NCBI RefSeq assembly: GCF_030913705.1
Contig: NZ_CP133190.1
Coordinates: 3,363,501 to 3,427,500 of the forward strand
DNA length: 64,000 nucleotides
From: Anaerocolumna sp. MB42-C2
GTDB taxonomy: Bacteria; Bacillota; Clostridia; Lachnospirales; Lachnospiraceae
Reading direction: 5' to 3'
This document shows, one piece after another, positions 1 to 8,178 of the stretch. The translations under genes were made by a program, and so were the position numbers. Position 1 is the stretch's first letter. The number at the start of each line of letters is the position of its first letter. Under the pieces are notes generated by a model, which was given only the letters and a program-made list of their open reading frames with translations, had not been told where the DNA came from and searched no databases.

Positions 1-1167
1 GGCATTTCTGTCTTTTTTAAGTTTTACGGCTTCCGCCATTTCCAATAAGGCCTGGGTAACCTCAGCCGTATGTATCAGCTGCTGGGACATATCCCCGGCA
101 TCATGCCAGCCTCCGCAAAAAGATATTATTTTATCCCCGTATTTTGCCGTTACGTCCCTGTGGCATAGCCCATGTCTTTCAGGTACCGGAAAACCACATC
201 GTTCGCAAAACAGGAAGTTTAGAATTTTCCATACTGCTTCTTCATAAACTTCTTCCTTAACATCAAAAGGTTTGGTTTTAAAATCTCCAACCTGTATATA
301 ATAAGTGCCTTCTGCAGATAACGGGGAAAAATCTAGAATTCCATATTCCTCATTACTAAATATTCTCTTTATCACTTTGCCCTTATAGACTGTTATCCCT
401 GTATTATTACCTATAATCTGAAACTCATCCGCAGATAAACCAGTGACAGCCGTCTTATCACCTCTTGCGAAATACCCTGAAGTGGAATATGCTATTCCAT
501 CCAGACAGCTAAGCCATCCTTTATCCGGCTCGTGTTTTTCCGTTTTCTCCAAATTGACATCTTTGACCAGATAGCGTACTTCATCACCGGTTGAAGTGTC
601 TTTTCCGAAAAGGCCGCAGGAGAAATCCAGTTCCGTTATCTTATCTCTGGCCATACTGCCAAATTCCCAGATACAACGGTTCCACTCGTGGTTTATTAAA
701 TTTACTACATGGTTTCCTTCCCTGTAGTACTCATCCGGTACTTTAATCCGACCTTCATTTTTTATACCAAGATTCATATTTACTATTCTAGAACCCTGGC
801 ATTCCGGTTTAATATAGAATGTAAGGCAGTTAAAGTTCTCCCAATTCTCATCTTGTATGTTTAGTCTGGCATGAACCGTACCATAAAATGCACAGTCTCC
901 GTCAGGGCTCATAGCCTCCGGCCAACAATAGGTCACAGTATTTCCCTGCAGACATAAAACTTTACTTCCAGCCTCATCACGATAACAGCTGATACCGCCT
1001 TCCCCCTCATGAACCGGTACACTCTTGGTATCTTTGCCAAATATTTCTTTCCTTAATAATACCTTTCGTTGCTCCCATTCTTTCTCCAAAGACCCCTCTT
1101 CATAAAGCGGCAATGGCCTATGTAAAAAGGCAGAATTGATTAAGTCCCTTTGAAACTGTTCTCTCAT
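1..1167 (-). CDS. Glycoside hydrolase family 9 enzyme, C-terminus beyond the window
   Basis: The frame is open from an ATG at 1167, preceded by a strong AGGAGGT site, to the left edge without a stop (389 codons seen). There is no signal peptide, so the enzyme should be cytosolic. Roughly the first 225 residues are not recognised and look beta-rich. Residues about 228-322 resemble the Ig-like domain that precedes many GH9 catalytic domains. The catalytic domain starts near residue 325 and carries GGWHDAGD at about 352-359, the GH9 signature whose two Asp residues include the catalytic base. The gene begins 11 bp after the ThuA-like gene and is the last seen in the sugar operon. GH9 contains endoglucanases but also exo-beta-glucosaminidases; the cytosolic location and the NagB-like and ROK neighbours favour an exo-acting enzyme on imported oligosaccharides. 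That substrate is inferred. Confidence 0.85.
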   Translation of the reverse strand, partial: MREQFQRDLINSAFLHRPLPLYEEGSLEKEWEQRKVLLRKEIFGKDTKSVPVHEGEGGISCYRDEAGSKVLCLQGNTVTYCWPEAMSPDGDCAFYGTVHARLNIQDENWENFNCLTFYIKPECQGSRIVNMNLGIKNEGRIKVPDEYYREGNHVVNLINHEWNRCIWEFGSMARDKITELDFSCGLFGKDTSTGDEVRYLVKDVNLEKTEKHEPDKGWLSCLDGIAYSTSGYFARGDKTAVTGLSADEFQIIGNNTGITVYKGKVIKRIFSNEEYGILDFSPLSAEGTYYIQVGDFKTKPFDVKEEVYEEAVWKILNFLFCERCGFPVPERHGLCHRDVTAKYGDKIISFCGGWHDAGDMSQQLIHTAEVTQALLEMAEAVKLKKDRNA

Positions 1168-1178
1168 TCTAAAACCTC

Positions 1179-1958
1179 CTAGACGTTTTGGGTAACCTCT
1201 ACCCTGCCGGTAACCGCCCATTCACAGCTTCTTAACAGCAGCGTTTTAAATTGCGGCGGTTCCATGGCAATTGTGGTATCTTCCATTAAGCCATGTCCGG
1301 TATAATATTCCCAGACATGTCCTAAAATAAAGTTTACGGTATTTCCTTTTCCGTATTTCCCTATTGTTAAAACCGGTTCATCTCTTCCTGTACCGTGAAG
1401 TCCCCATCTGGATACTACATCCGGATCGGAATAAGCCGTTGCCAGAACTTTCACGGGCACATTCCACGGATTAGTTAATAAGCAGAACAGTTCTTCCTTG
1501 GTACGAAAAGGTGTTACTCCCTTTGTAATGGGATGTTTTATTTCTGAATCAGCATCATTCATGGATACATCAAAATAGTTAAAATCACCATGGTTTGCAA
1601 TATCTCTCCATAAAAGGCCAATCATTTTTTCAATTTCCGGATTGTTTTCAAAACAAGGATGAAGCCCATGATAGAATAAAACACCTTTACCCTCTCTTAC
1701 AGCCTCAGCCAGATTATCTTCCGTTTCTTTCTTCTTCCAATACTCATCAGAGCAAAGGAAGAAAAATAAATCCGCATTTAAAACTTTAGTACGGTCTAAC
1801 ATATAATCTTCTATAGAAAGCTTTGCATCCGGGTATGTACCGGCTACTTCTACATTAAAAATACCAGTTTCCGTTAACCACCTGCTGACTATGGTACAGA
1901 TCCGGTTTACATCATGTCCCATTGGGCTGACCAATAAGACAACACGATATTTATCCAT
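1179..1958 (-). CDS. ThuA-like (trehalose-utilisation domain) protein
   Basis: This 259-aa protein has the glutamine-amidotransferase-like fold of ThuA proteins: an N-terminal beta strand (RVVLLVSP), a central segment with VLFYHGLHP, the HPITKGVTPF motif that precedes a conserved acidic stretch, and a C-terminal GKGNTVNFILGHVWEYY segment. ThuA proteins occur in many sugar operons, but their chemistry is poorly defined; some take part in keto-sugar conversion. The ATG at 1958 (MDKYRV) is preferred over an upstream ATG at 1982, because it sits directly after the R1a element and its GGTGT segment, as in the other R1-led genes. The gene lies between the NagB-like gene and GH9, so a role in processing the same oligosaccharide is likely. 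The exact reaction cannot be read from the sequence. Confidence 0.75.
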   Translation of the reverse strand: MDKYRVVLLVSPMGHDVNRICTIVSRWLTETGIFNVEVAGTYPDAKLSIEDYMLDRTKVLNADLFFFLCSDEYWKKKETEDNLAEAVREGKGVLFYHGLHPCFENNPEIEKMIGLLWRDIANHGDFNYFDVSMNDADSEIKHPITKGVTPFRTKEELFCLLTNPWNVPVKVLATAYSDPDVVSRWGLHGTGRDEPVLTIGKYGKGNTVNFILGHVWEYYTGHGLMEDTTIAMEPPQFKTLLLRSCEWAVTGRVEVTQNV

Positions 1959-2051
1959 CTTAACACCCATTGCGTAGCACATCTGTTTACAGATGTGTTA
2001 CTGCCACAAATAAAAAGTGTGCTTTAGAATCAATTTGTGGCATTCCTTTCA
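1959..2051 (-). repeat. R1a: structured leader element abutting the thuA-like start codon
   Basis: Minus-strand element between the NagB-like and ThuA-like genes. P1 pairs GGAAT with ATTCT, leaving GCCACAAAT in the loop. P2 pairs GCCACAAAT with ATTTGTGGC downstream (9 bp), forming a possible pseudoknot. P3 is CACATCTGT with ACAGATGTG. A conserved GCAATGGGTGT and five more bases (TTAAG) then lead directly to the ATG. GGGTG may act as a weak Shine-Dalgarno site, since no other is seen. Same family as the elements at 2940, 10188 and 63408. Confidence 0.7.
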
Positions 2052-2091
2052 GTTATTATATTTTTCTAATGACTAGCATGTCTTGGCGAGG

Positions 2092-2147
2092 CTTTTCACA
2101 CTACACCCATGCTTTTTGAGCATAAATCTCGATGAATGGCTCGTATG
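2092..2147 (-). repeat. R5a: short hairpin repeat
   Basis: On the minus strand the segment reads ATACGAGCC, ATTCATC, GATTTATGC, then a small hairpin (ATGCT, loop CAAAA, AGCAT), then TGTAGTGTGAAA. A related copy lies at 61936-62013 between mnmE and mnmG. A T-A pair in this hairpin is replaced by C-G in the other copy. It follows the NagB-like gene stop and precedes R1a. Function is unknown. Confidence 0.5.
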
Positions 2148-2213
2148 TCTTACGCGGAACTATTCACAATACGCCACCTAAAACTCGTCTGCATGTTTGA
2201 CTAATTCTTTATA

Positions 2214-2939
2214 TTATAACATTGATGCCGCATCTGCATCCAGCAATACTTCACAATTAGGATGAAGCTGCAATACCGAAGCCGGAATATCCGTTGTCAC
2301 CGGTCCTTTCAGCGCTTTCTTAATTATTTCCGCTTTATGTTTACCCTTTGCTATTAATACAACTTTTTTCATATTCATAATACTTTTGATTCCTAAGGTT
2401 AAACCGCCTAATGGATAATTATCATCTACTCCGGTTTCTTTTCTTACCCTTGCTTCAAAAATCGGATCCATGGGTGATACCCAGGTTGTGCTATGAAAAG
2501 GCGTCCCCGGCTGATTGATTCCGATATGACCGTTCCAGCCAATTCCAAGCATCTGCAAATCCACGCCGCCGGCCTTTTCTAAGGATTCATCGAAATTCCT
2601 GCATTCCAGCTCAAAATCATCGCTAAAAGTTGGCGGCATTATAAAATGTTCCTCCGGTATATTTAAATTATCACAAATCTGCGTTTTTATCATAGAAAAG
2701 CAGCTTCCAGCGTAAGTCCTCGGTAAATTTGTCAATTCATCTACATTGAAAATCCTTACCTCCTCAGTAAGAAAAGGATTTGCCTTATATATATCACTTA
2801 CAATTTTATGCATGTTTTTGGTTGTCTCACCTGTTGACAATCCAATTACGGAATTCGGTTTTGATAACATCTGACCAATAATAGTCCAGGCTGCCCTTTG
2901 GTCAAATTTCTGTTCATTTTTCGTTATGGTTATCTTCAT
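2214..2939 (-). CDS. NagB-like glucosamine-6-phosphate deaminase/isomerase family protein
   Basis: The protein has 241 residues and aligns by eye over its length with NagB (GlcN6P to fructose-6-P and ammonia). It has the phosphate loop GLSTGETT (about 33-40), FNVDELTNLP with the likely general-base Asp at about 67, and GIGWNGHIGINQPG at about 132-145. In E. coli NagB the Asp-His-Glu triad lies in this last segment; here it reads Asn136, His138 and Gln143. Asn is common in Gram-positive NagB proteins, but Gln in place of Glu is unusual and may change the substrate or rate. The start at 2939 (MKITITKNE) fits the family N-terminus and follows R1b directly. ROK kinase lies upstream and the ThuA-like gene downstream. 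Galactosamine-6-P or another amino-sugar phosphate is an alternative substrate. Confidence 0.82.
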   Translation of the reverse strand: MKITITKNEQKFDQRAAWTIIGQMLSKPNSVIGLSTGETTKNMHKIVSDIYKANPFLTEEVRIFNVDELTNLPRTYAGSCFSMIKTQICDNLNIPEEHFIMPPTFSDDFELECRNFDESLEKAGGVDLQMLGIGWNGHIGINQPGTPFHSTTWVSPMDPIFEARVRKETGVDDNYPLGGLTLGIKSIMNMKKVVLIAKGKHKAEIIKKALKGPVTTDIPASVLQLHPNCEVLLDADAASML

Positions 2940-3025
2940 ATTAACACCATTGCATAACACATCTGCAGACAGAGGTGCTATTACCACATTATAAATGTGA
3001 AGAATCTACATGTGGCACCCTTTCT
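2940..3025 (-). repeat. R1b: structured leader element abutting the nagB-like start codon
   Basis: Minus-strand element between the ROK kinase gene and the NagB-like gene. P2 here is CCACAT with ATGTGG, so the last base pair of the GCCACAA/TTGTGGC helix of the other copies has switched from A-T to T-A on both sides. P1 pairs GAAAGGGT with ATTCTTC with one bulge and wobbles. P3 is CAC-TCTG with CAGA-GTG around one mismatch. GCAATGGTGTTAAT leads straight into the ATG. Confidence 0.68.
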
Positions 3026-3061
3026 ATTCTTTTTCTTTTCATTTAATACCATGATCTAATG

Positions 3062-4015
3062 TCAGCTATGTAATTCCCTGTATATCTCAATTCCCTGTGC
3101 ACCTGCACCTATTAATCCTACTAATCCGGGATTAAAGCTGGATTGAATTACACCGTTTCTAACCCCTCTCATAGTAGAGGCATTAAATTTTTCACAAATC
3201 TTAGGCAAAAGCCAACCATCACTCAAAACTCCACCTCCTAATATAATGGTATCCGGGTCAGTGGTACGTACCAGATTCATAATTAAATTACTTATATTTA
3301 GAATAGCTTGTTCCGTTAACTTTTTACAAAGCCCGTCACCCTCATCCGCTAAATGAAAAATCTCTGAAATATTTGCTTTATCACCTGTATTCAGTTTGCC
3401 AAGTTTAGTAGGATACTGATCATATAAGCAAAAAACCTGATTGGTAAATCCGGAACCGGATGCAATACTCTCCACACAGCCGTGCCTTCCGCAGATACAT
3501 AATTCTTCTCTTGTTATATCTACTACACAATGCCCTACTTCTCCGCTGTTATTGTTGGCACCTCTTAATATTTTCCCTTCTACCACAAATCCAGCAGAAA
3601 TACCTGTACCAATATTAAGATATATAAAATTATCGCTGTATTTACCCTGTCCGAACATCATCTCAGCTTTTGTGGCACACTTAACGTCGTTATCCACAGC
3701 AACCGGTACACCTAATAGTTCCGATATATTGGAAGCTAAAGGGATAGGGGTGTTTTCAACATGATCTATGGATTTCCATATACCATTTTCATAATCTACC
3801 ACACCTACGACTCCTGCTCCTGCTGCTTTTGGTGTTCCAAGAAAGCCGACCTGATCTTTATAGTCAGTAAGACAGGAAAGTATGTAATCTGCTGCTTCCG
3901 TATGTTTTTTAATCCCTGTATCATACCGTTTACTTTGCAGTATCTTACCGTCTTCATCTATTTCACCGATCAGCAGTTTTGTACCGCCAAAGTCACATCC
4001 TATGAATGTATCCAT
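3062..4015 (-). CDS. ROK-family sugar kinase
   Basis: This 317-aa cytosolic kinase has the N-terminal ATP-binding motif GCDFGGTKLLIGEID (about 5-19), the VDNDVKCAT segment with the catalytic Asp, a glycine-rich LNIGTGISAG loop, and the zinc motif of ROK proteins (GEVGH followed by CICGRHGCVES). It should phosphorylate a hexose or amino sugar at O6; beside a NagB-like gene, glucosamine or N-acetylglucosamine is the best guess. The start at 4015 (MDTFIGCDFGG) has a TTGGAGG site at good spacing and is preferred over the ATG at 4027. Repressor-type ROK proteins carry an N-terminal helix-turn-helix, which is absent here, so an enzyme is favoured. Confidence 0.88.
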   Translation of the reverse strand: MDTFIGCDFGGTKLLIGEIDEDGKILQSKRYDTGIKKHTEAADYILSCLTDYKDQVGFLGTPKAAGAGVVGVVDYENGIWKSIDHVENTPIPLASNISELLGVPVAVDNDVKCATKAEMMFGQGKYSDNFIYLNIGTGISAGFVVEGKILRGANNNSGEVGHCVVDITREELCICGRHGCVESIASGSGFTNQVFCLYDQYPTKLGKLNTGDKANISEIFHLADEGDGLCKKLTEQAILNISNLIMNLVRTTDPDTIILGGGVLSDGWLLPKICEKFNASTMRGVRNGVIQSSFNPGLVGLIGAGAQGIEIYRELHS

Positions 4016-4084
4016 TATTTCCTCCAAATTTTAAATACTAAAGTAATTGGAAAACAAGATTATTAAATAGCTATCCAATTGCCT

Positions 4085-4145
4085 ATTTTAAAAAAGGGCT
4101 GCCTTATCCGTTTACCTGGTAAACACTGTTCCTGACAACCCTTTT
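4085..4145 (-). terminator. Terminator or attenuator after the binding-protein gene
   Basis: On the minus strand AAAAGGGTTG pairs with CAGCCCTTTT (10 bp with one wobble), with an inner GTTTACC/GGTAAAC hairpin and a T-rich tail. It sits between the transporter genes and the kinase/deaminase genes, and may reduce expression of the enzyme half of the operon. Confidence 0.65.
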
Positions 4146-4196
4146 ATATTTTTGGCAAAAGCCAAGAAAAACTTAACTTAATTATTTGCCTGTCCT

Positions 4197-5837
4197 TTAT
4201 TGTTGCGTGCTGCTATTGTATTCCTGCATCTGGCGCTCGACCTCTTCTATATAGGAATCCATTCCGGCATTGGTAAGAGCATCTCGGTATTGTTTTACTG
4301 CATCTTCCGGATCGCCGGCCTTACCAAACTGAATGGCCGGCAGCCAGGTGGTTCCTGCTTCATTAATTGCAGTAACCTGTGAATTGACTGCTGAGGTATC
4401 TACAATAAAGGAACCCCAAGGATACATTTTAGTCCATGGTTTAATTTTAGCATTTACTGCATCAATCTGTTCTTTAAAAGGATTGTATTCCGGAATTTCG
4501 AGCGCATCATTTCTGGTGCTCCACATATCCCAAAAATATTCATCCTTGTCTTTATTATACCCCTCCGGTTTTTCACGGAACCCGTCTTTATTTACAACAT
4601 ATTGCTGTCCCTCAATACCATATTGGGTAAGATGATAAATATCTTTATCATACTGGAATAAGTCGTACATCATTAAAGCTCTCTCCGGATTTTTTGCATT
4701 TGCCGTAATGGAGCAGGCATCCTGAGTCATTACATCCGAAATGCAATAACCTCTCTTTTCATCAAAGAAAAATGCATCAAGTTCTGCATCCGGATTTTCC
4801 TTATCCAGATCCTGGAACAGTGGATAATAATTAGATACATTCATACTGTAGATACCGGATTTGCCGGAAAGAAAAGCTGTTTTTGTATCAACTGTTGCAG
4901 ACATAACATCTTGAGGCCAGAAACCTGCGTCGCCCCATTCTTTCATTTTCTTAGCAAAATCTAAAAATTTATCATCAAATACAGGAGATGCCAGCTTCCA
5001 GCATTCCTCGTAACTTTTGTTTACTACAGGCGCCGCCATACCTACGCAGCCCGGTCCCTCAACATAATCCGTGTTCTGACGCATCCACATGGAATATAAT
5101 TCGTTGGAAGATGCACTACCGCCTACATTATATGGTACTACACCTGGTTTATTTGCTAAAATACCTTTGCAGTATTGTTCCAGAGTATCCATGGAATCCA
5201 CTTTTTCTATCCCGAATTCTTTTGCCCAGTCTTTACGGTATGCAAATATGGGGGTGGATAACTGCCATTTTCTATGCTCAGGAAGAGCTACAATTTTACC
5301 TTTATAGGTACATCCATCCCACTCTTCTTTCTTGGTATCCGCCCATAACTGAGGCGCATAATAAGGAATCATTTCCGTCATATCCATAAAAGCGTCTTTC
5401 TGAGCATTATCCCATAAATTAAGCCAGGTAGAAGATGTGAAAATCAAATCGATATCACTGCCTGAAACTAGTTCCATCTGGTATTTCGTTTCATAGTTGT
5501 TCCATTCAATCCATTGAATATCTAATTCTGCATTTAAACGTTCTTTAAATATTTTATTTAATTCTGCAAGAACATTTTTATCGGCACCACTTTTTGGCGG
5601 ATCTCCTAAAACAAGCATTTTTACAGTAACAAATTTAGAGGTGTCAATTTTACCGTCAACAACAGGGGTATTACCGCTGGGACCTTTATAGCTATTGCTT
5701 TTAGAATCTCCGCTTTGTGCTGACTGGGTACCGTCTGTTTCATTAGAATTTGTTTCTTTTGATTTGCTGCAGCCGGCTAAAGAAAGACTTAGCATTACCA
5801 CAAGCACTACCATAGAAATAAGCCTTTTCATTTTCAT
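4197..5837 (-). CDS. ABC transporter extracellular sugar-binding lipoprotein
   Basis: The 546-aa protein starts with a lipoprotein signal (basic MKMKRL, hydrophobic core, lipobox LAGC) followed by a Ser/Asn/Lys-rich linker, so it should be anchored outside the membrane. The remainder has the layout of large family 1 solute-binding proteins that pair with LplB/YtcP-type permeases (FVTVKMLVLGDPP near the mature N-terminus). AAGGAG precedes the start at 5837. It follows the two permease genes on the same strand. Proteins of this group typically bind oligosaccharides. The ligand is not visible from sequence; the downstream enzymes suggest an amino-sugar oligomer. Confidence 0.85.
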   Translation of the reverse strand: MKMKRLISMVVLVVMLSLSLAGCSKSKETNSNETDGTQSAQSGDSKSNSYKGPSGNTPVVDGKIDTSKFVTVKMLVLGDPPKSGADKNVLAELNKIFKERLNAELDIQWIEWNNYETKYQMELVSGSDIDLIFTSSTWLNLWDNAQKDAFMDMTEMIPYYAPQLWADTKKEEWDGCTYKGKIVALPEHRKWQLSTPIFAYRKDWAKEFGIEKVDSMDTLEQYCKGILANKPGVVPYNVGGSASSNELYSMWMRQNTDYVEGPGCVGMAAPVVNKSYEECWKLASPVFDDKFLDFAKKMKEWGDAGFWPQDVMSATVDTKTAFLSGKSGIYSMNVSNYYPLFQDLDKENPDAELDAFFFDEKRGYCISDVMTQDACSITANAKNPERALMMYDLFQYDKDIYHLTQYGIEGQQYVVNKDGFREKPEGYNKDKDEYFWDMWSTRNDALEIPEYNPFKEQIDAVNAKIKPWTKMYPWGSFIVDTSAVNSQVTAINEAGTTWLPAIQFGKAGDPEDAVKQYRDALTNAGMDSYIEEVERQMQEYNSSTQQ

Positions 5838-5968
5838 ATCACTTCTCCTTTTATTTTGATCTGGTTAGGTAATTGAGAAACTACATAATTTACTGGTTAT
5901 GGCATAAAATTTAATACATGTTTTAAGCTCCCGTCACGTTCAGTCTCAGATTCAGTTCTGAAATATTA

Positions 5969-6874
5969 TCAACCTTTAACGGCTCCTACGGTAATCCCCT
6001 GAATAAAATATTTCTGGACCATAGGATAAGCTAAAATTACCGGACCGGTTGCCAGTACCGCGGTTGCCATTTTAACCGTTTCAAGAGGCAGATCCTGCAT
6101 TTGTATATTTTGACCGGCCATGGAATTTTTTAAGTACTCTGCCTGGTTGATTAAATTATATAAAAGCAGCTGTAAGGGGCGAAATTTAACACTATTGTCT
6201 AAAAACAGCATAGCATTATACCATTCATTCCAATACCCAAGTCCGATAAATAACCCAATGGTAGCAAGGGCCGGCTTCGACATAGGAAGAATTACCTTCA
6301 TAAAAGTTACAAAGGGGGAAGCCCCGTCTATATTGGCTGCCTCACTTACGGAATGTGGAATACTGTTTTTAATAAAGTTTTTAATCATGATAATATTCCA
6401 GGCACTGATTAAGGACGGCAGTAATACTGCCAAATAATTGTTCTTTAACATCAGATATCTGGTCATTAATAAATAAAACGGAACCAGCCCGCCTGAAAAT
6501 AAAGTTGTAAAAAACAAAAATAAAGATATCATATTTCTTCTCTGAAAATCAGGTCTTTGTAAAGCATATCCAGTCATAGCTGTAACAAACAGACCAAGAC
6601 TTGTTCCAACCACAGTCAATAATATGGTTACGATATAGGAACCGACGATTTCATTGCTACCTTTTAAAATTACATCATAAGCAAATGTGGTGAAATTTCT
6701 TGGAATCAGACTATAGCCCTCTAATACTAATGTTTTCTCATTCTCAAAAGATGCCGACACCATTATCAGGAAAGGCAGTAAACAGGCTAATGCTAAGATG
6801 CCAATGAATATGTAACCAATCACACGTATGATACGCCCTGATAAATCTTCCTTTTTCTTATTTTTCTTATACAT
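5969..6874 (-). CDS. ABC sugar permease, YtcP/LplC type
   Basis: Integral membrane permease of about 301 residues with six predicted helices and the cytoplasmic EAA loop EAANIDGASPFVTFMKVILP, which docks the ATPase. The C-terminus IQGITVGAVKG is typical of the YtcP/LplC branch of CUT1 permeases. The start at 6874 (MYKKNKKK) has AGGAG seven bases upstream; an in-frame start at 6922 would overlap the preceding permease gene. It is paired with the LplB-type permease. No ATPase gene is present in the locus, as is usual for such systems, which share an MsmK-type ATPase encoded elsewhere. Confidence 0.9.
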   Translation of the reverse strand: MYKKNKKKEDLSGRIIRVIGYIFIGILALACLLPFLIMVSASFENEKTLVLEGYSLIPRNFTTFAYDVILKGSNEIVGSYIVTILLTVVGTSLGLFVTAMTGYALQRPDFQRRNMISLFLFFTTLFSGGLVPFYLLMTRYLMLKNNYLAVLLPSLISAWNIIMIKNFIKNSIPHSVSEAANIDGASPFVTFMKVILPMSKPALATIGLFIGLGYWNEWYNAMLFLDNSVKFRPLQLLLYNLINQAEYLKNSMAGQNIQMQDLPLETVKMATAVLATGPVILAYPMVQKYFIQGITVGAVKG

Positions 6875-6884
6875 AAGCCTTCTC

Positions 6885-7862
6885 CTAAAATAGTGCATAA
6901 TCTGGTTCGATTTTTTTAACAATTGCGTTCGTAGTGAGTACTAATATAAATCCGAATACGGATTGTACAAAGGATACTGCAGCTGCCGTACTGAATTGGA
7001 AGTTACTGGTCATTGCGCGGAAGATATAGGTTTCCAAAACATCGGTAGAATTTTGTAATATAACATTGCTTTTTCCTACCAGGTTATAGGTCAGATCAAA
7101 ATTACCGTGTAAAATTCCGCCGATGGATAATAATACTAAGATAATTACAGTCGGTTTCAGACTTGGAAGCGTAATATAACGTATTCTTTGAATCGTACTG
7201 GCCCCATCTACCTGTGCAGCTTCTAAAATCTCGTGGTCCATACCGGTTAATGCAGCAAAATAAACAATTGATCCATATCCGGCACCTTTCCATAAATTTA
7301 CTAAGACCAAAATAAGCGGCCACGCGGAAGGCATAGAATATACCGATACATTTTCTTTTCCGAATCTGGTCAGGATTTCACCAAATATACCATTCGTACT
7401 GTTAAAAATCGCAAAGCTGAATAAACCTACTAAGACATAAGAAATAAAGTTCGGTAAAATCAAAAATGACTGGGAGAATTTACGGAATTTTTTACTCCTG
7501 ATTTCATTTAACAAGATCGCTATAGCGATCTGTACTACATTACTGGTAATTAAAAATGCCAGATTATAGAGTACTGTATTACGAATAAGTAAACCCAGTT
7601 TACCTGACATAGTAATAAATTTAAGATTATCCAGTCCTACAAAAGAACTTCCAAAAATCCCCTTCGCATAGTTAAAATTAGTAAATGCTACATATATTCC
7701 CGGCATCGGCAGATATGCAAAAATCAGGAAATATAGGATTGTTGGTATACACATGATTAAAAACGCCCTGTCTTTTCTCATAGAAACTTTCCAGCTGCTG
7801 AATTTACCTTTCGGCAAAAACTTTATTTGCCCAGCTGAGTTTTTATTTGTCGCTTTAATCAA
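6885..7862 (-). CDS. ABC sugar permease, LplB/YteP type
   Basis: First gene of the minus-strand sugar operon, 325 aa. It has an N-terminal cytoplasmic tail, six predicted membrane helices and the EAA loop EAAQVDGASTIQRIRYITLP. The ending KKIEPDYALF is close to the usual end of LplB-like permeases. AAAGGGGTG precedes the ATG at 7862. Its stop is 11 bp before the start of the second permease. The upstream region holds a strong promoter and a perfect LacI/CRE-type palindrome, so the operon is probably controlled by the divergent LacI-family gene, by CcpA, or by both. Confidence 0.9.
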   Translation of the reverse strand: MIKATNKNSAGQIKFLPKGKFSSWKVSMRKDRAFLIMCIPTILYFLIFAYLPMPGIYVAFTNFNYAKGIFGSSFVGLDNLKFITMSGKLGLLIRNTVLYNLAFLITSNVVQIAIAILLNEIRSKKFRKFSQSFLILPNFISYVLVGLFSFAIFNSTNGIFGEILTRFGKENVSVYSMPSAWPLILVLVNLWKGAGYGSIVYFAALTGMDHEILEAAQVDGASTIQRIRYITLPSLKPTVIILVLLSIGGILHGNFDLTYNLVGKSNVILQNSTDVLETYIFRAMTSNFQFSTAAAVSFVQSVFGFILVLTTNAIVKKIEPDYALF

Positions 7863-7885
7863 ATAATCACCCCTTTGCTTTATTT

Positions 7886-7899
7886 TGAAAACGTTTTCA
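7886..7899. promoter_or_regulatory. LacI-family/CRE operator palindrome
   Basis: TGAAAACGTTTTCA is a perfect 14-bp palindrome with the central CG typical of LacI-family operators, and it also fits the CcpA cre consensus. It lies just downstream of the -10 box of the permease promoter, over the expected start of transcription, so binding should block initiation. Confidence 0.82.
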
Positions 7900-7906
7900 C
7901 TTCTTC

Positions 7907-7935
7907 AATATATCATACAGTTATTTTATTGTCAA
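7907..7935 (-). promoter_or_regulatory. Sigma-A-type promoter of the sugar operon
   Basis: On the minus strand a consensus TTGACA (7930-7935) is followed by a 17-bp spacer and TATATT (7907-7912). It drives the permease gene starting at 7862, with the palindrome at 7886-7899 covering the start site. Confidence 0.8.
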
Positions 7936-8053
7936 TACATTGTAAAATTGATTTATAATTTTAATATTATTTTGTTTTTATTGTGCATTATATTTAATTA
8001 TTTTATTTTTATTTTTTATAATTATCAAAATAAGAAAACCTTTTCATATTCTA

Positions 8054-8082
8054 TTGCATTTTTTTACAAATCATGTTATATT
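8054..8082 (+). promoter_or_regulatory. Probable promoter of the LacI-family gene
   Basis: TTGCAT (8054-8059), a 17-bp spacer and TATATT (8077-8082), about 95 bp before the regulator's start codon. The rest of 7936-8178 is AT-rich and holds no gene I can support. Confidence 0.55.
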
Positions 8083-8178
8083 AATTAAGCTAGCTGTTCT
8101 GCTGCTTATCGTATCAATAGCAAAAATTATTAAAGGTATAAGAAATCCATATAACCATTATGAAAGGAAACATGTTTT

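Noticed and set aside
1959..3025. R1 as a metabolite riboswitch for amino-sugar genes (glmS-like control)
   Set aside because: The same element precedes spmB and mnmE, which have no amino-sugar link, and the glmS ribozyme core is not present.
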